Assembly (NCBI GenBank): GCA_035999765.1 | Contig: CP108521.1 | Span: 5,022,001-5,086,000, forward strand | Source: Streptomyces sp. NBC_01231 | GTDB lineage: Bacteria > Actinomycetota > Actinomycetes > Streptomycetales > Streptomycetaceae | Reading direction: 5' to 3' | DNA length: 64,000 nt | In this document: in pieces, positions 1-6,639 of the stretch | Layout: the number at the start of each line of letters is the position of its first letter | Numbering within the stretch: the first letter of the stretch is position 1 | Program-made: the position numbers and the translations under genes | The notes under the pieces: generated by a model | What the model saw: the letters and a program-made list of their open reading frames with translations, nothing else | Told to the model about the DNA's origin: nothing | Databases searched by the model: none

Positions 1-20
1 CGAGCCGCAATCGCGGCTCG
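1..20. terminator. Perfect hairpin at window start
   Basis: Arms CGAGCCGC and GCGGCTCG pair perfectly around a 4-nt loop. There is no T-run, so this is either a GC-rich intrinsic terminator of a gene ending left of the window or simply a palindrome. Confidence 0.4.
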
Positions 21-37
21 GCTCCTCGCCGTGCGCT

Positions 38-60
38 GGTTGCAGTTTTGGTTGCGTTTA
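38..60 (+). repeat. Arm-site-like repeat, left copy
   Basis: Two GGTTGC hexamers sit 12 nt apart (GGTTGCAGTTTTGGTTGC). A near-identical copy (3 mismatches in 24 nt) lies at 3447-3470, just before a tRNA-Ser attachment scar. In Streptomyces integrative elements such doublets often lie between the tyrosine integrase gene and attP, so an integrase arm-binding site is the likely role (inference). The rest of 61-273 holds only the promoter/leader region of the next gene. Confidence 0.45.
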
Positions 61-273
61 CATACGCCCATCAAGGACATTTCGGCGAGCGGGTAGCCAG
101 TATCTTCTACTGCCGTCGGCTCGTCTCGTCGGGCTGGGCCCGCGGCGAGGAGGAGCCCCAGACTCTGTCTTCGTACGGCATCCGCGGATCATGGAACTGA
201 GCCATCCTTGACCTTGGCGCCGAAGCGGCTTCGGCCCGCCTGTCACGTTCCCTGTCTGTCGAGGTGCACCCTC

Positions 274-2703
274 ATGAAGTCCCGATCGACGCTTGCGACT
301 TGGCTGAGCGAACTCGACGGTTCCCGCCTGGCACGTGTACTCGCCATGCGGAAGGACGCAGCTTCCTCTCCGGAACCACGCTCGGTGGGGGAACTGGCGG
401 ACCGTCTCCAACGTCCGGGGTCCGTGGCACTCGTCCTGCCGCAACTCACGCTGCCGTGCTTGCAGGCCGCCGAGGCGCTGGCAGCCCTGGGAGCACGAGC
501 GACCCGGGACAGCCTCGCGGAGTTGCTCGGCTCGACATCCCCTGCGGCGGTACACGCGCTGGACGCGACCCTGGAGGCGCTGTCGGATCGGGCGCTCGTG
601 TGGCACGACGGCAACGAGACACTCCGCATGCCTACGCCCTTGCGGCAGGCGTGGAGCACGCCCCTGGGACTTGACGCCCCGCTGGAAGAGCTGCTGGCCG
701 GCACCAGCTCGGAGGAACTGCGCGGCATGCTGGCGGTCCTGGGTATCAAGCCACCCGGCACCAAGCAGCAGCGACTCGCGGCTCTGGTGGAGCATCACAC
801 TGACGCGGAACGGGTCGCCGCGTTGGTGGCGGGGGCACCGGCGGCCACACGGAAGTTGCTTGAGCAGAGCGCCAGGTCCACGCCGCGTCAGTCACTGTTC
901 GTCGTGTTCGGGGCTCCTGGCCGCGACCTCGAACCAGGCGCCCGATGGGCCCTCGACCGCGGGCTTCTGCTCCAGGACCGTCAACGGTACGGGCCCGTCC
1001 GGATGCCGGTCGAGGTGGCCTTGGCTCTGCGGGGCCCCGATTGGCACGCTCCGTTTGAACCTCTACCGCCCGTCACGCAGTTGGTGCCCCTCACCTCCTC
1101 GGAGGTGGAGCGGGAGGCCGCGGTAGCCGCCACCGCGTTCGCGGCCCATGCCGCCTCCGTCCTTTCGGCGTGCGCGACCGCTCCACCGACCCGGCTGAAG
1201 TCGGGCGGGATCGGCGCGCGTGAACTGGCCCGGCTCGGCAAGGCCGCCCAAGCGGACGACGCCGTCGTACGCATCGCCCTGGAGACCGCGTACGCCGCCG
1301 GACTGCTGGCCCGCGACGGCGATCGCGTACCTCCCACCGAGGCGTACGACGCGTGGTCCGAGCAGGAGCCCGCAGAACAACTCGCCGTACTGCTCCGGGC
1401 TTGGCGGGACCTGCCGCTCACCCCCACCCGGGCGCGCGACGAAGACGACAAGGCGCTTGCCGCGCTCGCCCGTGCGCCTGACTGCGGCGGCTGTCTGCAG
1501 GCCCGCCACGGGCTGCTCACCGCGGCAACGGGGCTCCCGGCAGGACAGGGTGTGAAGGTCGCTTCGGAGCTGGGGCCGCTCGTGGCCTGGCACCGTCCGC
1601 TCGCCGACGACGCCTCGCCCCAGGACACGGCACCGTTCAGCACCGTGATCCGCGAAGGCGAACTGCTGGGCGTGCTGGCACGGGGTGCGCTGTCCCCGCT
1701 CGGTGTCCACCTGGCGGCCGACGCCGGCGAAGAGCTCGACATCACGGCCCGGCGGCTGCTGCCCCCCGCGACCACGACGGCCCGGATCGGCGCCGACCTC
1801 ACCGCCGTCGTCACCGGCACCCCGTCCGCGCGACTCGCAGCGCTGCTGGATTCGATGGCCGACCGGGAGACCAGTGGCACGGCGTCGGTATGGCGCTTCA
1901 GTGCCGGCAGTATCCGCCGGGCCCTGGACGCCGGAGGCACCCAGGACGACATCACAGCCGACCTGGCAGCCGGCTCCGCCACGGCCCTGCCACAGCCGCT
2001 GACCTATCTCATCGCCGACACCGCACGAGGTCACGGACGGGTGCGCATCGCCCCCGCGGCCTGTGTCATCCACGGCGACGAACCCGCGCTCCTGGCCGAA
2101 CTCGCCGCGCACCGCGCACTGTCCAAGCTCGCCCTGCGGCAGCTCGCCCCGACGGTCCTGGTCAGCGGCAGCCCACCCGCGACGACTCTCGCCGCGCTCC
2201 GTGCTGCGGGCTACGCCCCGGTCGCCGAGACCGCCGGGGGAACGGTACGCATCGAAAAGCGCCTGCCGCAGCGGGCCACCGCTGCCGTCCCGCCCCCGCG
2301 AAGGAACGTCGGGCGGCGCGGCCCCGGGACCACCGCACCCCGCGCCTCGGACATGCCCACCGACGCCGGGATGGACGTCCTGGCCGACCGGCTGCTCAAG
2401 GCCCCGCCGACTGCACCGGAACCCGACCCGTTCGGCAGCGGGGTGCCTTTCGCGACGGACACCGAGGAGATCGTCGCCGGATACGCGAAGAACCTGTCGT
2501 ACAGCGACGTCCGCCAGGTCGCCCATGCCATCGACACCGGTGCGGCCATCACTGTCGAGTACATCGCCACCTCGGGCAACCGGACCGTACGCACCCTCAG
2601 CGACCTGGAACTCGACCCGCCCTACCTCGACGCCTGGTGCCACCTGCGCGAAGCGGAACGTGTCTTCACTCTCTCCCGCATCCATGGCGTGATGCCCGCG
2701 TAG
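274..2703 (+). CDS. XPB/Ssl2 N-terminal-like helicase-associated protein
   Basis: This 809-residue protein resembles the actinobacterial 'helicase C-terminal domain-containing' family, which carries an XPB/Ssl2 N-terminal-type DNA-damage-recognition/winged-helix region. The N terminus (STLATWLSELDG...) and the alternating short Ala/Leu-rich helices are typical. I see no Walker A, DEAD/DEAH box or helicase motif VI, so it probably binds DNA or a partner and does not unwind DNA itself. The ATG at 274 is chosen because GAGGTG lies 7 nt upstream; an in-frame ATG at 208 has no such site. It sits in an integrated island upstream of a VapBC pair, so it may be a mobile paralogue of the chromosomal copy that normally accompanies an XPB helicase. 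The family call is good; the function is unknown. Confidence 0.75.
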   Translation: MKSRSTLATWLSELDGSRLARVLAMRKDAASSPEPRSVGELADRLQRPGSVALVLPQLTLPCLQAAEALAALGARATRDSLAELLGSTSPAAVHALDATLEALSDRALVWHDGNETLRMPTPLRQAWSTPLGLDAPLEELLAGTSSEELRGMLAVLGIKPPGTKQQRLAALVEHHTDAERVAALVAGAPAATRKLLEQSARSTPRQSLFVVFGAPGRDLEPGARWALDRGLLLQDRQRYGPVRMPVEVALALRGPDWHAPFEPLPPVTQLVPLTSSEVEREAAVAATAFAAHAASVLSACATAPPTRLKSGGIGARELARLGKAAQADDAVVRIALETAYAAGLLARDGDRVPPTEAYDAWSEQEPAEQLAVLLRAWRDLPLTPTRARDEDDKALAALARAPDCGGCLQARHGLLTAATGLPAGQGVKVASELGPLVAWHRPLADDASPQDTAPFSTVIREGELLGVLARGALSPLGVHLAADAGEELDITARRLLPPATTTARIGADLTAVVTGTPSARLAALLDSMADRETSGTASVWRFSAGSIRRALDAGGTQDDITADLAAGSATALPQPLTYLIADTARGHGRVRIAPAACVIHGDEPALLAELAAHRALSKLALRQLAPTVLVSGSPPATTLAALRAAGYAPVAETAGGTVRIEKRLPQRATAAVPPPRRNVGRRGPGTTAPRASDMPTDAGMDVLADRLLKAPPTAPEPDPFGSGVPFATDTEEIVAGYAKNLSYSDVRQVAHAIDTGAAITVEYIATSGNRTVRTLSDLELDPPYLDAWCHLREAERVFTLSRIHGVMPA

Positions 2704-2803
2704 GACTCGGCGGCCAAGGCCGGGTGCCGGGTGCCGGGTGCGCCACCCCGCAGGCACCTCACGAGATATACCTGATCCCACATTTGATATCAGGGAGGCA
2801 CTC

Positions 2804-3019
2804 ATGAGTCGGACGGTTATCGACCTGGACGACGACCTGGTCGCGGACGTGGCGAAAGCCCTCGGGACGAACACCAAGAAGGAGACTGTCAACACCGCCC
2901 TTCGCGAGGTGCTGGAGAGTCGGCGTCGCGCCCTGGCTCTCGCCCGGCTGCGGGCCGCGGCGGGCGACGGCGCATTTGATCTGGAGCTGTTCGAGAACAA
3001 GGGGAACTACCGCCGGTGA
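2804..3019 (+). CDS. vapB: VapB-family antitoxin
   Basis: A 71-residue protein beginning MSRTVIDLDDDLVADVAKAL, followed by KKETVNTALREVLE. This is the ribbon-helix-helix DNA-binding pattern of type II VapB antitoxins. The C-terminal tail (DLELFENKGNYRR) should wrap the VapC active site. Its stop codon overlaps the GTG start of the PIN-domain toxin (GTGA), the usual antitoxin-first arrangement. The ATG at 2804 follows GGGAGG. VapB usually represses its own operon; the upstream TGATATCA palindrome at about 2785-2792 (in cattTGATATCAggg) could be an operator or -10 region (inference). Confidence 0.85.
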   Translation: MSRTVIDLDDDLVADVAKALGTNTKKETVNTALREVLESRRRALALARLRAAAGDGAFDLELFENKGNYRR

Positions 3020-3438
3020 ACGCGGCCCAGTTCCTGATCGACACCAGCGCGCTCGCGCGGTTCATGCGCGGGGAAGCGGAGCAGTACGGCTGGGACCAGG
3101 CCGCCGCGGCTGGACTCATCGCGACCTGCCCGATTACCGAGCTCGAGTTCTTCTACAACGCACGGTCAACCGCCGACCGGACGCGTGGCATCGAGGACAT
3201 GCGGCTGATCTTCGGCTGGGTTCCCGTCGACGACCGCGCCTACGACCGCGCCTGGCAGGTCCAAGAAGCCCTCACCAAACAGGGAAGGCATCGCAGTGCG
3301 GGTGCGGTGGACCTCGTCGTCGCCGCGACGGCGGAGCTGCGAGGGCTCACCCTCCTGCACCGCGACCACGACTTCGCCTGCATCGCGGCAGTGACCGGCC
3401 AGGCTCTCCAGTGGTACGGCCCGGAGAGCGGCAAATAG
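3016..3438 (+). CDS. vapC: VapC-family PIN-domain ribonuclease toxin
   Basis: A 140-residue PIN-domain protein. The acidic metal ligands expected of VapC are visible: Asp in LIDTSALARF near residue 9, Glu in ITELE near residue 42, Asp in GAVDLVVAA near residue 100 and Asp in HRDHDF near residue 117. Such toxins cleave tRNA or rRNA with Mg2+ and are held inactive by the partner VapB. The GTG start overlaps the antitoxin stop, so the two are translationally coupled. The pair lies within 200 nt of a tRNA-Ser attachment scar, so it probably stabilises an integrated element. Confidence 0.88.
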   Translation: MNAAQFLIDTSALARFMRGEAEQYGWDQAAAAGLIATCPITELEFFYNARSTADRTRGIEDMRLIFGWVPVDDRAYDRAWQVQEALTKQGRHRSAGAVDLVVAATAELRGLTLLHRDHDFACIAAVTGQALQWYGPESGK

Positions 3439-3446
3439 GTGGCGAT

Positions 3447-3470
3447 GGTTGCAGTTCTGGTTGCATTCAC
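3447..3470 (+). repeat. Arm-site-like repeat, right copy
   Basis: GGTTGCAGTTCTGGTTGC repeats the doublet seen at 38-60. It lies about 90 bp upstream of the tRNA-Ser 3' fragment, the position expected of an integrase arm-type site. Confidence 0.45.
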
Positions 3471-3562
3471 CTCCGTACAGCACCGTTCAGAAGCCCTACC
3501 CGCCACAACCGCACCGCAGGTCAGAACACTCCCGCACACCCCCGAACCCCCAGACGAACATG

Positions 3563-3617
3563 TGGAAAGCGTGTTGGGGGCAACCCCTCACGAGTTCGAA
3601 TCTCGTATCCTCCGCCA
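3563..3617 (+). other. Attachment-site scar: 3' part of tRNA-Ser(GGA)
   Basis: The sequence runs from the anticodon (GGA followed by AA) through a long variable arm (GTGTTGGGGGCAACCCC), a T-arm (CGAGTTCGAATCTCG) and the 3' acceptor strand ATCCTCCG, then CCA. The 5' half (D-arm, 5' acceptor strand GGAGGAT) is absent upstream, so this is not a working tRNA. It is the piece of tRNA-Ser copied at the end of an integrated element, with the intact gene expected off the left edge. Confidence 0.8.
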
Positions 3618-3638
3618 GTGCCTCACCGGGCACGATGT

Positions 3639-3672
3639 CGAAGGGCCCCACCGTTCGCGGTAGGGCCCTTCG
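3639..3672 (+). terminator. Terminator after the tRNA-Ser fragment
   Basis: CGAAGGGCCC and GGGCCCTTCG form a 10-bp stem around a ~14-nt loop. This is the kind of terminator that normally follows a tRNA gene, so the scar kept the original downstream flank. Confidence 0.7.
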
Positions 3673-3920
3673 TCGTTGTCCGTCTCAGTTTCCGTCTGGG
3701 GGCGCCGTACGCGGATGCCGGCCCGTCGTGGTGTGCGCGGGGAGCTCCCATCCCGACTGCCATCGACCCAGGCAGAGCCGAGCAGGCGGGATCGGGATGG
3801 GAGCTGGGGGTGAGTGGTGGATTGATCTACTAAGCACACCGGCGCCGCTAGGGTCCCGGATCCGAGCCGAATCCGGTGATCTCGGCAGCCATCCCAAACA
3901 ACACGGACCACCTGTCTCGG

Positions 3921-3963
3921 CGTGCCAGACCCGTGCCAGGTGCGACGGGGAACCACGGGGAAC
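3921..3963 (+). repeat. Paired direct repeats, candidate integrase arm sites
   Basis: CGTGCCAG occurs at 3921 and 3932, and GGGGAAC at 3947 and 3957. The 10-11 bp spacing is one helical turn. I remember similar strings beside attP in Streptomyces integrative elements. They lie ~85 bp before the tRNA-Gly fragment. No gene is visible in 3618-4046. Confidence 0.45.
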
Positions 3964-4046
3964 TGCGGGCGATCGGTCATGGAGTCGAGAGCTATCGAAG
4001 TCGCTCCGCCGCAGGCCAGCGGCCAAAATCGGCCCTAGATCACCTG

Positions 4047-4090
4047 AGCTTCCCAAGCTGAGAGTGCGAGTTCGATTCTCGTCACCCGCT
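4047..4090 (+). other. Attachment-site scar: 3' part of tRNA-Gly(CCC)
   Basis: The anticodon loop TTCCCAA, stem, T-arm (GCGAGTTCGATTCTCG) and acceptor strand CACCCGCT of tRNA-Gly(CCC) are present. No D-arm or matching GCGGGTG strand lies upstream. The 5' side of the anticodon stem (TGAGC against GCTGA) already has a mismatch, which marks the crossover point. This is a second, independent integration scar. Confidence 0.78.
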
Positions 4091-4097
4091 CCGACAC

Positions 4098-4131
4098 AAA
4101 CCCCCAGGTCACAAGCCCGGGGGTTCTTTGT
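4098..4131. terminator. Bidirectional terminator
   Basis: AACCCCC and GGGGGTT form a stem followed by TTCTTTGTT. It could serve the tRNA-Gly remnant (plus strand) and the membrane protein gene that ends at 4178 (minus strand). Confidence 0.65.
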
Positions 4132-4177
4132 TCTCCGGACGCGCCGCCGAGGCTGTCACGGTCCACGCCTGGCGCTG

Positions 4178-4582
4178 TCAACGGTTGAACCACTCGCGCG
4201 CCGGGGCGCCCAGCATCGCACTGCCGGTCAGTGCGGCGACCGCCAACCCGAGGCCCGCGGCATACACGCCCGCGACCAAGACATTGACCAGTGAGAACAG
4301 CGCGATCGCGCACTCGACGACGAGAACAGTGACCCGCACCCAGCCGAACCGCTTCCACGCGAAGACGCCGGAGACGAAGAGCACCGCCGACGCGGAGAAG
4401 GCCATGAGGACGGAGAACCGGACCAGGCCGGGATCCGCGACATCCTGATGGTGGGTGAGACGGTCGTTCATCAGGGTCCAGCCGAGCCATCCGACAAGGC
4501 CGTTGAGCACGGCCTGGCACCACACCACCACCAACGCGCCCTTGACGCCCCGCGGCATACGCTCCGACACCTGAGTGACCAT
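4178..4582 (-). CDS. Small four-helix membrane protein
   Basis: A 134-residue protein with four hydrophobic stretches: VKGALVVVWCQAVLNGLVG (near 13-31), VRFSVLMAFSASAVLFVSG (54-72), VTVLVVECAIALFSLVNV (82-99) and VAGVYAAGLGLAVAALTG (100-118). The ATG at 4582 is chosen because GGAGGG lies just upstream; the frame stays open further 5' but without a ribosome site. I do not recognise a family. It is the first gene past the tRNA-Gly scar, so it belongs to the chromosome side of the junction. It is divergent from the lipoprotein gene at 4694. Confidence 0.7.
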   Translation of the reverse strand: MVTQVSERMPRGVKGALVVVWCQAVLNGLVGWLGWTLMNDRLTHHQDVADPGLVRFSVLMAFSASAVLFVSGVFAWKRFGWVRVTVLVVECAIALFSLVNVLVAGVYAAGLGLAVAALTGSAMLGAPAREWFNR

Positions 4583-4693
4583 GAGTCCCTCCCTCTCTTT
4601 CGCCCGGCCCTCAGCTTCCCGGGGCCGTGCCGGGACCCCTCCCGACGCTGTGCCGGTAGGCAGTACCCGACACACTCGTGAAGGGGGAAGTAC

Positions 4694-5374
4694 ATGGTGC
4701 GAGCGCGCCCGGAGGCGTTCCCGGCCGTCGTGGCCCTGGTCGCCGTACTGGTGTCGGCGTGCGGCGCGGCGGCGCCGCAGACGTCGCGGGAGGAGTTGCT
4801 CCAGGACTACATCGATTCGACCCACGTGAAGAACGACTGGTTGGGCGGCCAAGGCGGGACGAGTGCGGATCGGATCGCGAACTTCGCCTCTCGCGGCACG
4901 CCGGCCGACCTGCTGGGCCAACTGCTGTCCGCCCGGCCATGCGATGCCGACGCCGACTGCCCCCCGAGCGGAGCGTCCCGCCAGGCGGTGCGGGACTTCG
5001 CGGGGCCCGCCGGGTCGGTCTTCGAACGCTCCGTTCTGGTCAAGCGTCACAACGGGGCGCTGGAGCTGATCACGCTGTACGTGGCACGCACATCCGGCAA
5101 GGTCGCGGCGCTCGTCGACTCCCGCGGCAGGACCTACCCGGCCGGCCTGGACGACTTCCGTCATCACAACGACCTGCTCCTCCCGGACGACGTGATCCTC
5201 GTGCCGGCCGACATCACCTCCGTACCGGGTGAGGGAAAGGTCGTCGCGGTCTCCGGGCACACGGCCATGAACTGGCAACCGTGGCTCATCGGAACAACCG
5301 TCGCGGTGCTGGTGCTCGGAGCCGCGATCGGCGCGCGGACGGCCCGCCGCCGTACAGCGGAGGTACGCCCGTGA
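4694..5374 (+). CDS. Lipoprotein with C-terminal membrane anchor
   Basis: A 226-residue protein. A short signal (FPAVVALVAVLVSAC) ends in a lipobox LVSAC with the modified Cys near residue 22. A mostly hydrophilic extracellular domain with a CDADADC pair follows. Near the C terminus is a helix (WLIGTTVAVLVLGAAIGA, ~195-212) and then a basic tail, so the protein may be held at both ends. The GTGA overlap with the next gene (5371-5374) indicates one operon. I do not recognise the domain. GGGGGAAG at 4684 supplies the ribosome site. Confidence 0.75.
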   Translation: MVRARPEAFPAVVALVAVLVSACGAAAPQTSREELLQDYIDSTHVKNDWLGGQGGTSADRIANFASRGTPADLLGQLLSARPCDADADCPPSGASRQAVRDFAGPAGSVFERSVLVKRHNGALELITLYVARTSGKVAALVDSRGRTYPAGLDDFRHHNDLLLPDDVILVPADITSVPGEGKVVAVSGHTAMNWQPWLIGTTVAVLVLGAAIGARTARRRTAEVRP

Positions 5375-5805
5375 CCGGCTCGCCGAACGAAGAGGGCGCG
5401 GCGGAATTCCTGCCCGAGGAGGAGATGGAGGCGGACGCCCGCAGGCCCCGCGTGATCACCGCGGCGTTCTGGCTGCTGATCGCGGCCGCGGTGCTCTGGA
5501 TGCCGGTCGCCGGGGGCGGCGACCCGGCCGCAAGGCAGACGGAAACTCAGATCCTCATCGTCTACCTCGTGTTCGCCGTGCGCATCCGACGCAGCCGGTG
5601 GAAGGCCAGGATCGCCGTCACGGCCGCCGCCGTCTGGCTCCTCGTCGTACTGGGGTCCCGGGCGCAGGGCTTCACGGCGCCGGAGTATCCGTACGGGCGG
5701 GAGTACGCCGTGTTGGACAGCATGGCGGTGGTCCTGGCCGCCACCGGCGTGGCCCTGCTCTACGGCCGCCGCGGCACCGCGTATTTCCGCCGGCGGCCAC
5801 GGTGA
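5371..5805 (+). CDS. Small membrane protein, operon partner of lipoprotein
   Basis: A 144-residue protein starting at a GTG that overlaps the previous stop. An acidic N terminus (EEGAAEFLPEEEMEADA) is followed by about four membrane helices: VITAAFWLLIAAAVLWMPV, ILIVYLVFAVRI, IAVTAAAVWLLVVLGS and LDSMAVVLAATGVALLYG. It ends in a basic tail. Translational coupling suggests it acts with the membrane-anchored lipoprotein. Its function is unknown. Confidence 0.72.
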   Translation: MTGSPNEEGAAEFLPEEEMEADARRPRVITAAFWLLIAAAVLWMPVAGGGDPAARQTETQILIVYLVFAVRIRRSRWKARIAVTAAAVWLLVVLGSRAQGFTAPEYPYGREYAVLDSMAVVLAATGVALLYGRRGTAYFRRRPR

Positions 5806-5810
5806 CGGCG

Positions 5811-6638
5811 TCAGGCGGCGTCGATCAGTGCCAGGTCCATCGGTACGAGCGTGGTCGACGCCAGCAGGGCCCGGATCAGGTGGTCGTTGAGCGCGTTGCC
5901 CACCGGCTCGCCGAGCTCCTCGCGGGTCAGCCAGGGCACCCCGTCGCGGGACAGCCGGGTGCGCACGCCGTTGACCAGGTGCTCGACGCGCTTGTCCGTC
6001 CAGCCCGCGTGCGGCTGCGAGTCGGCGAGTTCGGCGGCGGTCTGCCGCCAGGTCAGCGGCTGTGGCCGGGGCTCGTGCAGTAGGTAGCGCCGACTGAGGA
6101 CGACGAGGGCGAGCTTCTCCTGTTCGGTGAGCGCCCACATCCGGGGCGGGCGGGTGACGTCCCCGTGCCGTGGCGGCGGCCGGTCGCCCTCGGGGCCGGT
6201 GACGAAGACCTCCAGCAGGTGCTCGCGCCCCCGGGAACCGCCGACGAACAGCGGGGTGTAGCCGGTGTCGAGCGGCAGTGACTCCTCGTCCCGGAACAGC
6301 AGCCGGGCCCCCGCACAACGGATCGGCAGACGCCCGGAGTTGCTCACCCACCAGTGGCCGTCCCGGTGCCTGAGCGTGCCCTGGTGGCGACTGACCTGGG
6401 GGTCGTCCTCCCCGAGGCAGACATGCACCTCGGGGCGGTTGCGACCGAACAGGACCTCGCGGCCTTCCCCCGGCCCCAACGTCAGACCTCCGGTCAGCGC
6501 GAGCGCGAAGACGGTGCCGGGCAGCGGTGCGGACGCGCCCCGGGCGAGGCTCCCATGGGTGGCGGGCAGGTGTCGGCCACCCGGAGCGGGTATTCCCCGC
6601 TCTCCCGGCCGGCTCCGTGCCGTTCCCGGTTCGGTCAT
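5811..6638 (-). CDS. FHA-domain phosphothreonine-binding protein
   Basis: A 275-residue protein with one FHA domain at about 55-135. The expected landmarks are visible: GR in FGRNRP, the SRH triad in QVSRHQG and the Asn in WWVSNSG. FHA domains bind phosphothreonine peptides. The C-terminal part (LTEQEKLALVVLSRR... to VEHLVNGVRTRLSRDG) looks like a helical, winged-helix-type segment. The kinase stop codon lies 1 nt before this ATG (TGA-C-ATG), so the pair is almost certainly co-translated and this protein is a likely kinase partner or substrate (inference). Confidence 0.85.
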   Translation of the reverse strand: MTEPGTARSRPGERGIPAPGGRHLPATHGSLARGASAPLPGTVFALALTGGLTLGPGEGREVLFGRNRPEVHVCLGEDDPQVSRHQGTLRHRDGHWWVSNSGRLPIRCAGARLLFRDEESLPLDTGYTPLFVGGSRGREHLLEVFVTGPEGDRPPPRHGDVTRPPRMWALTEQEKLALVVLSRRYLLHEPRPQPLTWRQTAAELADSQPHAGWTDKRVEHLVNGVRTRLSRDGVPWLTREELGEPVGNALNDHLIRALLASTTLVPMDLALIDAA

Positions 6639-6639
6639 G

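Noticed and set aside
1063..3000. Long minus-strand open frame of 645 codons
   Set aside because: It lies opposite the XPB-like gene, has no ribosome site and its translation is Gly/Arg-rich noise typical of GC-rich antisense frames.
3563..3617. Complete tRNA-Ser gene
   Set aside because: No 5' acceptor strand or D-arm upstream, so it cannot fold as a tRNA.
4047..4090. Complete tRNA-Gly gene
   Set aside because: The 5' half is missing and the anticodon stem has a mismatch.
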